Positions 43,989 through 52,917 of a stretch of DNA of 64,000 nucleotides are shown here, piece after piece (positions within the stretch are counted from its first letter, which is position 1; each line of letters starts with the position of its first letter). The notes under the pieces are model-generated. The model was given only the letters and a program-made list of their open reading frames with translations. It searched no databases and had not been told where the DNA came from. This DNA is from an uncultured Bacilli bacterium (GTDB lineage Bacteria > Bacillota_I > Bacilli_A > RF39 > UBA660). The stretch is taken from NCBI GenBank assembly GCA_910589375.1, contig CAJUTK010000003.1, positions 5,247 to 69,246 of the forward strand, read 5' to 3'. A program made the translations under genes and the position numbers.

Positions 43989-45022
43989 ATAAAATAAAAG
44001 TTGCTTGTTTATTTGGAGGATGCTCTAGTGAATATGATGTATCCTTAGTGTCTGCCACTTCTGTTATTAGAAATTTAAATCAAGAAAAATATGAACTCTA
44101 TTTAATTGGAATTACAAAGAGTGGGGATTTTTATTTATATGAAGGGGACATTAATTTAATAGAAATAGATGAATGGTTTGATTCTGATAGCATAAAGAAA
44201 ATAACTTTTTCTACCAATCGAAGTGATCATGGTTTTTGGGTATTAGATACTAATGAACTTTATAAAATTGATATTGTTTTACCGATTTTGCATGGAAAGA
44301 ACGGGGAAGATGGTACAATACAAGGTTTATTTGAACTTGCTGGAATTCCTTATATTGGGTGTGATATGACTTCTTCAGCAATTTGTATGGATAAGTTTAT
44401 TGCACATGAATTAGTTAGACTGTATAATATTAAAGTACCTATCTCTTATCTTTTTGATAAGTGGGATTTAGATATAAAAAATCAAATTATAAATTTAAAT
44501 TATCCTATTTTCGTAAAGCCTTTAAAAGCAGGATCTTCTTTTGGTATTACGAAAGTAGAGAATGAAAATGAATTAGAAAAAGCTATTTCTTTAGCATTTA
44601 CTTATGATGATAAAATTATTATAGAAGAAGCAATTGATGGCTTTGAAGTAGGCTGTGCCATTTTAGGAAATAAGAATTTAAAAATAGGGGAAGTAGATGA
44701 GATAGAATTAGAAAGTGGTTTCTTTGACTATGAAGAAAAATATACTTTAAAAACAAGCGCGATTCATTTACCAGCTAGAATTTCTAAAGAAGAAAGAGAA
44801 AGAATAAAAGAATTAGCACTTAAAATCTATCAAGTATTAGGATGTACTGGATTTGCGCGTGTAGATATGTTTTATACAAAAAATAAAGAAATTATTTTCA
44901 ATGAAGTCAATACCATTCCAGGATGTACTTCACATAGTAGATATCCATCTATGCTAAAAGAGGTGGGATATGAATTTAGTGATATTATTGATGAATGGAT
45001 AAGTTTGGGGTTAGAAAGATGA
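43985..45022 (+). CDS. vanG: D-alanine-D-serine ligase, VanG type
   Basis: Joins D-Ala to D-Ser to make a peptidoglycan ending with low vancomycin affinity. The 345-residue ATP-grasp protein has FGGCSSEYDVSLVSA, VLPILHGKNGEDGTIQG, KPLKAGSSFGITKV, GFEVGCA and GFFDYEEKYTLK, and the metal site FARVDMFYT / FNEVNTIPG. These agree closely with VanG of E. faecalis, including the EKY triad of D-Ser-preferring ligases, and differ from housekeeping Ddl. It is coupled to vanXY by an ATGA overlap. Confidence 0.93.
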   Translation: MNKIKVACLFGGCSSEYDVSLVSATSVIRNLNQEKYELYLIGITKSGDFYLYEGDINLIEIDEWFDSDSIKKITFSTNRSDHGFWVLDTNELYKIDIVLPILHGKNGEDGTIQGLFELAGIPYIGCDMTSSAICMDKFIAHELVRLYNIKVPISYLFDKWDLDIKNQIINLNYPIFVKPLKAGSSFGITKVENENELEKAISLAFTYDDKIIIEEAIDGFEVGCAILGNKNLKIGEVDEIELESGFFDYEEKYTLKTSAIHLPARISKEERERIKELALKIYQVLGCTGFARVDMFYTKNKEIIFNEVNTIPGCTSHSRYPSMLKEVGYEFSDIIDEWISLGLER

Positions 45023-45747
45023 AAAAAGTATTAAAAAGATGTGATATTTATAGAGGTAACTTAATTTTAGTAAATAGGGATTACTTATTAAAGGAAGAAA
45101 CAAAGCTTCCAGATTTAGAAATTATCAGTGATGAAAATGAAATGATTTTGCTAGAGAAAAATGCTAATAAGTTTCTACGATTTGTATTAAGAGAAATTCA
45201 AGCAAATGATAAAATAGTTCCAGTTAGTGGGTATAGAACAAGAGAAGAGCAAGAAAAAATCTTTAAAGATTCTAAAGAAGCAAATGGAGAGGAATTTACA
45301 TTGAAATATGTTGCTTTTCCAGATGCTAGTGAACATCAAACAGGATTAGCTATAGATCTAGGGTGGAATGTGGGAATAATAGATTTTATTAGACCATCAT
45401 TTCCCCATAATGAGGTTTGTGATAGTTTTAGAAAATGTGCAAAAAAATATGGTTTTATAGAAAGATATCAATCTGATAAGGAAGATATTACCCATATTAG
45501 TGCAGAGGAATGGCATTTCCGTTATGTTGGATATCCACATTCGGAGATTATAGAAAATAATCATTTTTGTCTAGAAGAATATATTTCTTATCTAAAGCAA
45601 TATCGTTATAGAGAAAATCCATTTTTATATTGTGATTATGAGATTTCTTATTTACCTTTTATAGAGGAAATTGAAATAGAGTTAGAAAATACTCAAGTAT
45701 CAGGGAATAATGTTGATGGATTTATTATTACAAGGAAAATAAAGTGA
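45019..45747 (+). CDS. vanXY: D,D-dipeptidase/carboxypeptidase, VanXY type
   Basis: The ATG at 45019 is preferred over one at 44995 since it makes an ATGA overlap and has GGGG 8 bp upstream. The 242-residue product is a zinc peptidase: R73, H106 and D113 in SEHQTGLAID, and E164 and H166 in EEWHFRYVG. VanXY cleaves D-Ala-D-Ala and removes terminal D-Ala from UDP-MurNAc-pentapeptide. It has no signal peptide, as expected for the cytoplasmic VanXY of vanC/E/G systems. Confidence 0.92.
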   Translation: MKKVLKRCDIYRGNLILVNRDYLLKEETKLPDLEIISDENEMILLEKNANKFLRFVLREIQANDKIVPVSGYRTREEQEKIFKDSKEANGEEFTLKYVAFPDASEHQTGLAIDLGWNVGIIDFIRPSFPHNEVCDSFRKCAKKYGFIERYQSDKEDITHISAEEWHFRYVGYPHSEIIENNHFCLEEYISYLKQYRYRENPFLYCDYEISYLPFIEEIEIELENTQVSGNNVDGFIITRKIK

Positions 45748-46730
45748 AAAAGAAACCTATTGATTTTTTTAGATTTATAGCAGCTCTTATGATTGTTGCT
45801 ATTCATATTTTTCCTTTTGCTAATATAAACATGGATGTTGATTATACTTTTACAAGAGTTCTTTTTCGAATAGCAGTACCTTTCTTTTTAATGATAACGG
45901 GATTTTTTATATTACCTAAGTCTCTATTAGATAAGAGTAAATTAGAACAATACACACTAAAAATAATCAAGATTTATATTATTAGTATGATTATTTATTT
46001 CCCTGTAAATGTTTATAATGGATATCTAAGAGATATTGACGTTTTAGCATTTTTGAAAGATATTTTTATTAATGGATTTTTTTATCATTTATGGTATTTT
46101 CCTGCTTTAATTCTAGGGTTATGGATTACTTATTTCATCATAAAAAAGATAAAGAATCCTGTTATTTTTTTTCTTATTCTATATATGATTGGGTTATTTG
46201 GAGATAGCTATTATGGATTTATTGATAATCTTCCTATTTTAAAGGAGTTTTATACTTTGCTCTTTACAATATTTGACTATACACGAAATGGTTTGTTTTA
46301 TACTCCTATATTTCTTTATATTGGTTATTCTTTTTCACAAACAAAAAGAAGAGAATCTGATGAGAACAATTTTTACTATTTTTTAGTATTTTCAATTTCT
46401 ATGGCTGCTGAAGGGTTGCTACTTTATAAATATGCTATTCCAAGACATACTAGCATGTATCTTTTCTTACTACCAACTTCTTATTTCTTAGGCAGATTGT
46501 TTTTAACAACAGAGTGTAAAACAAATAAAAAACTTCGTAATCTATCTACTTGGCTATATATTCTTCATCCACTTTTTTTAATTTTAGTGCGATTAGTAGC
46601 CAAAGTATTTCATATAGAAAATATTTTGGTAAGTAATAATTTGGTTACCTATATTTGTGTAGTTTTTTCTACCGTAATTTTTATATGTATAATAGAAAAA
46701 ATGAAAGAAGTAATGCATTGTGGAAGATAG
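45744..46730 (+). CDS. vanT: VanT membrane half (acyltransferase-3-like)
   Basis: The GTG start overlaps the vanXY stop. The 328-residue protein has about ten helices and begins FFRFIAALMIVAIH (R10, H21), then FTRVLFRIAVPFFLMITGFF, matching the membrane domain of VanT. In VanC/VanG systems this part is thought to help take up L-Ser. In known VanT it continues into the racemase in one protein; here it stops at TAG 46728-46730, 11 bp into the racemase gene. The two genes are in different frames. Confidence 0.88.
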   Translation: MKKKPIDFFRFIAALMIVAIHIFPFANINMDVDYTFTRVLFRIAVPFFLMITGFFILPKSLLDKSKLEQYTLKIIKIYIISMIIYFPVNVYNGYLRDIDVLAFLKDIFINGFFYHLWYFPALILGLWITYFIIKKIKNPVIFFLILYMIGLFGDSYYGFIDNLPILKEFYTLLFTIFDYTRNGLFYTPIFLYIGYSFSQTKRRESDENNFYYFLVFSISMAAEGLLLYKYAIPRHTSMYLFLLPTSYFLGRLFLTTECKTNKKLRNLSTWLYILHPLFLILVRLVAKVFHIENILVSNNLVTYICVVFSTVIFICIIEKMKEVMHCGR

Positions 46731-47853
46731 TTTAAAGAAAAATCGTGCATGGATAGAGATAGATTTATCAGCTTTAAAACATAATGTGGAAGAAATAAGA
46801 AAAATTTTGCCTGCTAAAACAGAAATAATGGCAGTTGTGAAAGGAAATGCTTATGGTCATGGAATTGTTTTAGTCTCTAACTATTTAAGTACATTAGGAA
46901 TTCAAAATTTTGCTGTTGCAACTTTAGAGGAAGGAATAAAACTAAGAGAAAGTGGTATTAGTGGTAGTATTTTAATACTAGGATATACTAGTATTGAAAG
47001 TTTAAAGAAAGTAGCAGAATATGACTTCATTCAAACAATAGTAGATGAAAAGTATGCTGAAAAATTATTGAATTTACCTTTTCGAATTAAGGTTCATATT
47101 AAGATTAATACGGGGATGAATAGAATAGGGATTCATTATACAAATATAGATAGCATAAAAAAAATAGTAGTAAGCCCCAGTTTAGAAGTGTTAGGAATAT
47201 TTTCTCATTTATCTTCGTCAGAGCAATATCATAAAAAAGATATAGAATATACCCATTTACAAATTAATCGATTTAATAGATTATTAGATCATCTTAGAAA
47301 ATTAAACATATCTTTTGGGAGTGTCCATCTTCAAAGTAGCTATGGGGTAATGAATTATCCAGAATTAGAGTATGATTATGCAAGAATAGGTATGATTTTA
47401 TATGGATGTCATAGTGAAAAAGAAATGGATTTAAAAATGTCTTTAGATTTGCGGCCAGTTCTTTCATTACATGCAAAAATTACTAGTGTAAGAGTGATTG
47501 AGCAAGGTGAATTTGTTGGATATGATAGAGCTTACCAAGCAAAGGCTAAAAGAAGAATAGCATCTTTAAGCATAGGGTATGCTGATGGCTATCCAAGGGT
47601 TTTGTCTAATAAAACAGTAGTTTTTGTAAATGGCAGTTATGCTTTTATTGTTGGGCGCATTTGTATGGACCAAATGATGATTGATGTAACTGGCATAGAG
47701 GTAAAAGAGGGTGATATTGTAACTTTAATTGGAAAAGAAGAAAAAATAAGAGCAGAATATATTGCCTATCAAGCAGGGACTATTTCTAATGAGCTATTAA
47801 GTAGGTTAGGCTCTAGGTTACAGATGATTTCTATTGAAGACAGCAAGCTTTAA
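46720..47853 (+). CDS. vanT: Serine/alanine racemase half of VanT
   Basis: The 377-residue PLP fold-III protein starts at GTG 46720. K41 in VVKGNAYGHG binds PLP. SIGYADGYPRVL contains the second catalytic Tyr, and ICMDQMMIDVTG is the C-terminal signature. In the operon it should make D-Ser for the ligase; alone it resembles Alr, so an alanine racemase role is possible. NRAWIEIDLSALKHNV matches the racemase start of VanT fusions. A stop (46711-46713) blocks any read-through from further upstream in this frame. Confidence 0.9.
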   Translation: MEDSLKKNRAWIEIDLSALKHNVEEIRKILPAKTEIMAVVKGNAYGHGIVLVSNYLSTLGIQNFAVATLEEGIKLRESGISGSILILGYTSIESLKKVAEYDFIQTIVDEKYAEKLLNLPFRIKVHIKINTGMNRIGIHYTNIDSIKKIVVSPSLEVLGIFSHLSSSEQYHKKDIEYTHLQINRFNRLLDHLRKLNISFGSVHLQSSYGVMNYPELEYDYARIGMILYGCHSEKEMDLKMSLDLRPVLSLHAKITSVRVIEQGEFVGYDRAYQAKAKRRIASLSIGYADGYPRVLSNKTVVFVNGSYAFIVGRICMDQMMIDVTGIEVKEGDIVTLIGKEEKIRAEYIAYQAGTISNELLSRLGSRLQMISIEDSKL

Positions 47854-47864
47854 CTTGCTGTTTA
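47840..47864 (+). terminator. Terminator of the van operon
   Basis: ACAGCAAG (47840-47847) pairs with CTTGCTGT (47854-47861). The stop codon lies in the loop. The T-tract is short (TTTATTT). Confidence 0.75.
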
Positions 47865-47888
47865 TTTGTTTTCATTTACTATTGATAG

Positions 47889-47897
47889 TGATATAAT
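47889..47897 (+). promoter_or_regulatory. Extended -10 of the ABC transporter operon
   Basis: TGATATAAT at 47889-47897, followed by GGGAGG before the start. It marks the transporter as separate from the van operon. Confidence 0.6.
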
Positions 47898-47917
47898 AAT
47901 AAAGATGGGAGGAACTT

Positions 47918-48676
47918 ATGTTAGAGATTAAGGATGTAAAAAAGAAATTTGTAAGGTATACAAAGAATAAGAAAAAAGAAGAATTTTATGCTGATAAGGG
48001 AATTTCTCTTACTGCCAAAGAAGGTAGTATTATAGGAGTATTAGGACCTAATGGTGCAGGAAAGACAACTTTACTTAGAATGATTGGCGGTATTTTAGAG
48101 CCTACTAGTGGTTCTATTACCATTGACAATCTTACCTACGATAAAAATGAAATTGAAATTAAGAAAAAAATAGCTTATTTATCTGGAAATACTAAGATTT
48201 ATCAGTCTATATCAGGTTATGAGTTACTAAAAATGTGTGGGGACTTATATGGGGTTCCAAAAGATGAAATTGAAAATAGAATTAAAGCAATTTCTAAAGA
48301 ATTAGAGTTGGACTCTTTTTTACATAATAGAATTGGTAATTTATCTACTGGACAAACACAGAGAATAAATATAGCGAGATGTTTAGTACATGAACCAAAA
48401 TATTATATTTTAGATGAAGCTACTAGTGGACTTGATATTATTTCTAGCCAAGTTATTTTGGATTTTATAAAAAAGGAAAAAGAAAAAGGAAAAGTTGTTT
48501 TATATTCTACCCACTATATGGAAGAGGCAGAAAATATATGTGATTATGTAGTAATGATTCATAAGGGATTAGTTATTAAAGAGGGAACACCTGACAATAT
48601 TAAGGAAGCAACGAATACAACAAATTTAAGAGATGCCTTTTTTGCTTTAATAGAGGAGGTAGAAGATGAAAAATAA
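47918..48676 (+). CDS. ABC transporter ATP-binding protein (NatA-like)
   Basis: The 252-residue protein has Walker A GPNGAGKTTLLRM, the signature LSTGQTQRINIARCL and Walker B YYILDEATSGLD, with H-loop STHYMEEAE. The N-terminus (FVRYTKNKKKEEFYADKGISL) is typical of NatA sodium exporters. It overlaps the permease gene by 11 bp. The substrate cannot be decided; Na+ or a drug are known in this group. Confidence 0.9.
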   Translation: MLEIKDVKKKFVRYTKNKKKEEFYADKGISLTAKEGSIIGVLGPNGAGKTTLLRMIGGILEPTSGSITIDNLTYDKNEIEIKKKIAYLSGNTKIYQSISGYELLKMCGDLYGVPKDEIENRIKAISKELELDSFLHNRIGNLSTGQTQRINIARCLVHEPKYYILDEATSGLDIISSQVILDFIKKEKEKGKVVLYSTHYMEEAENICDYVVMIHKGLVIKEGTPDNIKEATNTTNLRDAFFALIEEVEDEK

Positions 48677-49814
48677 TGTTTTTAATATTTTAAAGAAAGA
48701 ATTAAGAGAAACAATTAGAGACAGAAAATCTTTAATGATGATGTTTGTAATACCATTTATGGTACCACTAATTGTTATAGGTTTATCTTTATATTTTGAA
48801 ACAGTGGGAAATCCATCGATTGATGAATATAATAAAATAGGAATCGCTTATGAAACAACAGAATCAGAAAAAGCAATTTTAAAGGAATTAGAGATAAAAC
48901 CTATTTATGATTCCTATGATAATTTAAAACAGAAATATGAAAATGGGGACGTAAATTTATATATTACAAAAGAAGAGAATATTTATACTTTACATGGAGA
49001 ATATAGTGATAATACTAGCAATGCAGAGCAACTTGCGATGTTATATTTAGAAGCTTATAAGGCTTATTTGCAATCTGAATATTTAAATGAGTATGAAATT
49101 AATCCTTTAGATATAATTGAAATTATATCTGTCAAGGAGGATATTGTAGTTAAAGAAAATCCACTTATTAAAGTAATTACTCAGGAAGCCTTTTTATTTG
49201 TAATCATGGCACTTACCATGGCTGCTGTTTATGCTGCAACTGATTCTATTGCTGGAGAAAAAGAAAAAGGAACGTTAGAGACTTTACTTACTTTCCCAGT
49301 AAAAGCAAAAGATATCATTTTAGGAAAATTTTTAAGTATTTCTCTTTCTGCTTTCGTTTCAGGAATTGTTAGTTTAATCTTAATGCTTTTGGCTCTAGTT
49401 TTCTCAGATGGTGCATTTGATATTTATAAAGATATGAATTTAGTTCCATCAGTAGCAACAATTATCTATTCTATATGTATTATAGCGATTTATTCTTTCT
49501 TTGTAAGTGGCTTATGTATAGCAGTAGCCAGTAAAACGAAAACATATAAAGAAGCACAGAGTGCTCTAACTCCAATTTCTTTTATTGCTATGTTCCCAGG
49601 CCTTATTGCTACAATGGCTACTATTGAAACTACTCATTTCTTAGCTATGGTACCATTTTTAAATGTTTCACTACTCTATAATGATATTTTATTAAATCAA
49701 GTAGATGTTTTAAATTTAGTATTAGCATTTATTACTTCTATTTTATTAGTAATGGTAGTTCTTGCATTTATTATTAAGCAATATAAATCAGAAAAAGTAT
49801 TATTTTCAAATTAG
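48666..49814 (+). CDS. ABC-2 type permease (NatB-like)
   Basis: The 382-residue protein has an N-terminal cytoplasmic start (LKKELRETIRDRKSL), one helix, an outside domain of about 130 residues, and five C-terminal helices with AAVYAATDSIAGEKEKGTLETLLTFPVKAKDIILGKFL, the ABC-2/NatB signature. It pairs with the upstream ATPase. Confidence 0.9.
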   Translation: MKNNVFNILKKELRETIRDRKSLMMMFVIPFMVPLIVIGLSLYFETVGNPSIDEYNKIGIAYETTESEKAILKELEIKPIYDSYDNLKQKYENGDVNLYITKEENIYTLHGEYSDNTSNAEQLAMLYLEAYKAYLQSEYLNEYEINPLDIIEIISVKEDIVVKENPLIKVITQEAFLFVIMALTMAAVYAATDSIAGEKEKGTLETLLTFPVKAKDIILGKFLSISLSAFVSGIVSLILMLLALVFSDGAFDIYKDMNLVPSVATIIYSICIIAIYSFFVSGLCIAVASKTKTYKEAQSALTPISFIAMFPGLIATMATIETTHFLAMVPFLNVSLLYNDILLNQVDVLNLVLAFITSILLVMVVLAFIIKQYKSEKVLFSN

Positions 49815-49838
49815 GACTTTTCTATAATGCCCGATTTA

Positions 49839-49847
49839 TGCTATAAT
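49839..49847 (+). promoter_or_regulatory. Extended -10
   Basis: TGCTATAAT at 49839-49847, ahead of the gene at 49875. Confidence 0.55.
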
Positions 49848-49874
49848 CGATAGTAGAGAGGTGTAGGATAAGAA

Positions 49875-50987
49875 ATGAATGAAACTCTAAATAAAAAGGA
49901 TAGTAAGAGAAAAAAAATAGTATTTGGTATTGTTTTTCTCTTTGTAATTCTATTTATCATCATTATTGCTGCTACTTGGTCTGATAATAGTAAAAAGGAG
50001 AAAAAGCCAGATAATGATATAAAAATCGAAAACTATTATAATTATGATTACAAGTATGTAGTTCAAACATACTTTGGGGCAGATACTTTTATTTATCTAT
50101 TAAATGATAATAGTGTGAAGGTTGTAACAAAGACTCCTGTTGTTGAAAATTGTATAGAGGGTACCAATTGTTTAAATACGACAGGAGAATTCCAATATGA
50201 GGAAGAAAGTATTGCATTTTCAGAAAAATCAATGGATAAAGTAAGAGAATTTATTACTTCTTTATTCAAAAATAAAAGAACTAAATTTCTTCTTTTAGAT
50301 AGGAAAGAATTGTCTGAAGAAGAAGAGAGAATTGAACTTGCTATTCTTCTAAATTCAGAAGATATTGTAACATTTCAAGAAGATTTAATTTTTGAGGAGA
50401 AGACAAAGCAATTAAAAAATAGTACAGGAAAAGTTATTTTTGAAATGTCTAAAACTACCATAGCTTCTAGTAATAATCAAATAGTAAATAATATAGCTAA
50501 TTATTTAAATTCTATAGTTGAAAAAGAGTGGTCTTTATTAGAACAAGACTGTTCCGAGATGCTTGTTGCTGGTGGTTCTTTTGAAGGAAAAGATTTAATA
50601 GAATTTTCTTTAGTGATGGAAGATTTAGGTGCTTCTAATCTTTCATTTACATATTCTATGGCAGGAACTTTTAATAGTACTGTACGATGGGAGAAAAAAG
50701 GATTCGTATTTAATGTTGCTAATGGGGAAATATATGAGTATCCAGGTGGGAAAAAAGTGACAGATAAAGTAGTAGAAGAATTTAAAAAGAGTGAAAATTA
50801 TAAGAATATAAAAGCTTCTTTGAAAGAAAATTGGGAAGAAATATTAGATAATACTATTTACACTCCTGGATATTGGTATATTAAAGAAGACAAAATTCAT
50901 TTTCTTATCTCTGAAGAACTTTTATCAGATTCTCCAATTAAAGGTCATGTAATAGAAGTAGAAATAGAAAATCCACTTGTTGATTAA
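49875..50987 (+). CDS. Membrane-anchored extracytoplasmic protein, unknown
   Basis: The 370-residue protein has a basic start, one helix (residues 15-34) and a large outside region. Its last ~80 residues (KASLKENWEEILDNTIYTPGYWYIKEDKIHFLISEEL) resemble DUF3298/RsiV-like domains, which occur in anti-sigma factors and lysozyme-binding proteins. The match is weak. A strong bidirectional terminator follows. Confidence 0.6.
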   Translation: MNETLNKKDSKRKKIVFGIVFLFVILFIIIIAATWSDNSKKEKKPDNDIKIENYYNYDYKYVVQTYFGADTFIYLLNDNSVKVVTKTPVVENCIEGTNCLNTTGEFQYEEESIAFSEKSMDKVREFITSLFKNKRTKFLLLDRKELSEEEERIELAILLNSEDIVTFQEDLIFEEKTKQLKNSTGKVIFEMSKTTIASSNNQIVNNIANYLNSIVEKEWSLLEQDCSEMLVAGGSFEGKDLIEFSLVMEDLGASNLSFTYSMAGTFNSTVRWEKKGFVFNVANGEIYEYPGGKKVTDKVVEEFKKSENYKNIKASLKENWEEILDNTIYTPGYWYIKEDKIHFLISEELLSDSPIKGHVIEVEIENPLVD

Positions 50988-50991
50988 AAAG

Positions 50992-51018
50992 AAAAGTATG
51001 TTATTTTAACATACTTTT
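50992..51018. terminator. Bidirectional terminator
   Basis: AAAAGTATGTTA (50992-51003) pairs with TAACATACTTTT (51007-51018). Confidence 0.85.
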
Positions 51019-51019
51019 T

Positions 51020-52126
51020 TTAATGATATATTTCTACATGATGATTGGAATTGTGGTCATAATGAGTTTCTCCATGGTGTTCATTATTGTTAGTAAGGGG
51101 CGGATTATTTATATTTGTGTTTTCTATAATAGTATCTTGTATAGGATTATTGTTTGTTAAAGTTTCTTCATTATTAGTATTAACATATTTATATTTGGTT
51201 CCTTTGCAAGTAGGTAATTTCATAGATAGTGAATTTCTTATGTGTGTTCTCTTGAATTCGTTATCACTTAAATTAAAAAACTGATAGGAGTTGTTGCTAG
51301 TATCATTCCATGTTAAGTCAACATTGTAATACTCTCCATCTAATTTTATAATGTTCCATGCATGTTCTTGATTAGAATATCCAGTTACATAATAGGTAGG
51401 GATTTGTAATTTTATCATGATATATTGAAAAGCTCTAGCATATCCAGCACATACGGTTTCTCCGTTTACAAGAGCACTGTAAGCACTTTGATTCATAGGG
51501 GCGTTTGGATTGTAATGTACAAGTTTTAAAATTTCATTATGAACATATAATTCTTTCTCATAATCAGTATTATACTTTTTTGCTCCTTCTATAATTTTAT
51601 TCGTGCTATTTTCCCACTTTAGTTTAGAGGCTTCTATATCCTTTGCTGCTTCATTATAGCTTAATGTAATTTGAACTACAATATCATCTTGAATATATTT
51701 GTAACTATAACTAGTATTAATCCAAAATAGTTCAGGATGATCATTATAAACTGCTTCCATTACCATTTTTACTTCCTCTTTGGTAATATTAATAGTTGGA
51801 ACAAAAGTATTAGCTAAGTGTTCCATATTTGCATAAATTTGTTTATAAAGTATCTGTCCCTCAATGGTAAGATAATTATAATATGGACAGTATTCTGTAT
51901 CAAAGGAATAATCTTTTCCAGTAATACCAGAATCTTCTAATCCTGAAAGATCTTGTTCATTGATAAGGTAGCCATTTGATTGAATTTCATTTAGATGGTT
52001 AGTAAGATGTGTTTCTGCCTTTTCAAAAAAATTTGTAACAACTTCTTGATTATCTACTACAAGATAGATGATACAACATAATAATAAAACTGGAAAATAT
52101 CGTTTAATTGTTCTCAAAAAAGTCAC
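51020..52126 (-). CDS. Secreted transglutaminase-like protein with His-rich tail
   Basis: The 368-residue protein has an N-terminal membrane segment (residues 11-25), a helical domain and a transglutaminase-like core: Cys in NGETVCAGYARAF, His in YSNQEHAWNIIKL and Asp in YYNVDLTWND. This protease-like family is often found in Firmicute cell-surface proteins. The last ~45 residues are Asn-rich and then His-rich (HHGETHYDHNSNHHVEIYH), which could bind metal. The gene is alone. Confidence 0.85.
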   Translation of the reverse strand: MTFLRTIKRYFPVLLLCCIIYLVVDNQEVVTNFFEKAETHLTNHLNEIQSNGYLINEQDLSGLEDSGITGKDYSFDTEYCPYYNYLTIEGQILYKQIYANMEHLANTFVPTINITKEEVKMVMEAVYNDHPELFWINTSYSYKYIQDDIVVQITLSYNEAAKDIEASKLKWENSTNKIIEGAKKYNTDYEKELYVHNEILKLVHYNPNAPMNQSAYSALVNGETVCAGYARAFQYIMIKLQIPTYYVTGYSNQEHAWNIIKLDGEYYNVDLTWNDTSNNSYQFFNLSDNEFKRTHIRNSLSMKLPTCKGTKYKYVNTNNEETLTNNNPIQDTIIENTNINNPPLTNNNEHHGETHYDHNSNHHVEIYH

Positions 52127-52172
52127 TTCCTTTTTTCTTTTTTTATTATATCATAATTAGATGAGAATTATG

Positions 52173-52238
52173 TGTTATAATGGTAATGTTAATGTTAGTT
52201 GACAAATTTCTAACTAGAATTGGTGGTACGCAACTAGC
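52173..52238 (+). promoter_or_regulatory. Promoter and stem before the XRE/DUF4097 operon
   Basis: An extended -10, TGTTATAAT, is at 52173-52181. In the leader, GTTAGTTG (52194-52201) can pair with CAACTAGC (52231-52238), and GGTGGTACGC between them recalls the end of a T-box, but no other T-box part is seen. Confidence 0.4.
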
Positions 52239-52272
52239 GAATAGGATATAATTTTTTTTGTGAGGTGGAAAA

Positions 52273-52917
52273 ATGAGTATAGGCGGAAAACTTTATGATT
52301 TAAGAAAAAAGAAAGGACTTTCTCAAGAAGAAGTAGCTGATAAACTAAATGTATCTAGACAAACAGTTTCTAAATGGGAAACAGATCAGAGCATGCCAGA
52401 CTTTGATAAGATTGTCCCTATTTGTGAACTTTATTCTATTACAACAGATGAACTTTTATTAGGAAGTAAAAAAGAGGAAACTAAAATATCAGAGGAAAGT
52501 ACTAATAAAGAGGAAGTATCAGTAAATAAAAGAAAAAGAGCATTTGGAATAAGTTTTAGTGTATTTTTTTATTTTTTAGCAGTTGTATGGATAACCATTG
52601 CTATTCCTGTTTTTAGAATGAATCCTATTTTAGCATCAGGTATCTTTCTACTAATTTGTGGTGTTGCTACATTCATTATTATTTATACTTGTATGGTATA
52701 TAAGGCACCAAAAGAGAAAAAAGAAGAAGACCCAACAAAAAAATTAGTAAGACAAGTTAATGATATTATTGCAATGGTATTTGTAGTGATTTATTTAGCT
52801 GTTAGTTTTATCACCATGGCTTGGCATATTACATGGATTTTATGGTGTGTTTATGCTTGTATTGAGGAAATCGTAAAATTAATATTTATGTTAAGGAGTG
52901 ATAAAAATGAAAAGTAA
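52273..52917 (+). CDS. XRE regulator with membrane domain
   Basis: The 214-residue protein has an N-terminal XRE helix-turn-helix (LRKKKGLSQEEVADKLNVSRQTVSKWETDQSMPDFDKI) of the Firmicute membrane-associated type, a charged linker, and four helices in two pairs (about residues 92-145 and 160-208). Such proteins often regulate the envelope gene next to them. It overlaps the DUF4097 gene by 11 bp. Confidence 0.88.
   Translation: MSIGGKLYDLRKKKGLSQEEVADKLNVSRQTVSKWETDQSMPDFDKIVPICELYSITTDELLLGSKKEETKISEESTNKEEVSVNKRKRAFGISFSVFFYFLAVVWITIAIPVFRMNPILASGIFLLICGVATFIIIYTCMVYKAPKEKKEEDPTKKLVRQVNDIIAMVFVVIYLAVSFITMAWHITWILWCVYACIEEIVKLIFMLRSDKNEK

Noticed and set aside
46697..46730. Programmed frameshift joining the vanT halves at the A6 run
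   Set aside because: A stop codon (46711-46713) in the racemase frame lies between the A-run and the racemase start, so slippage there would not give a fusion.
40316..49814. Mobile element carrying the van operon
   Set aside because: No transposase, integrase, direct repeats or composition change were seen around the cluster.
52194..52260. T-box riboswitch before the XRE gene
   Set aside because: Only a GGTGGTACGC-like fragment is present. Specifier loop, stem I and terminator are missing, and the gene is not amino-acid related.
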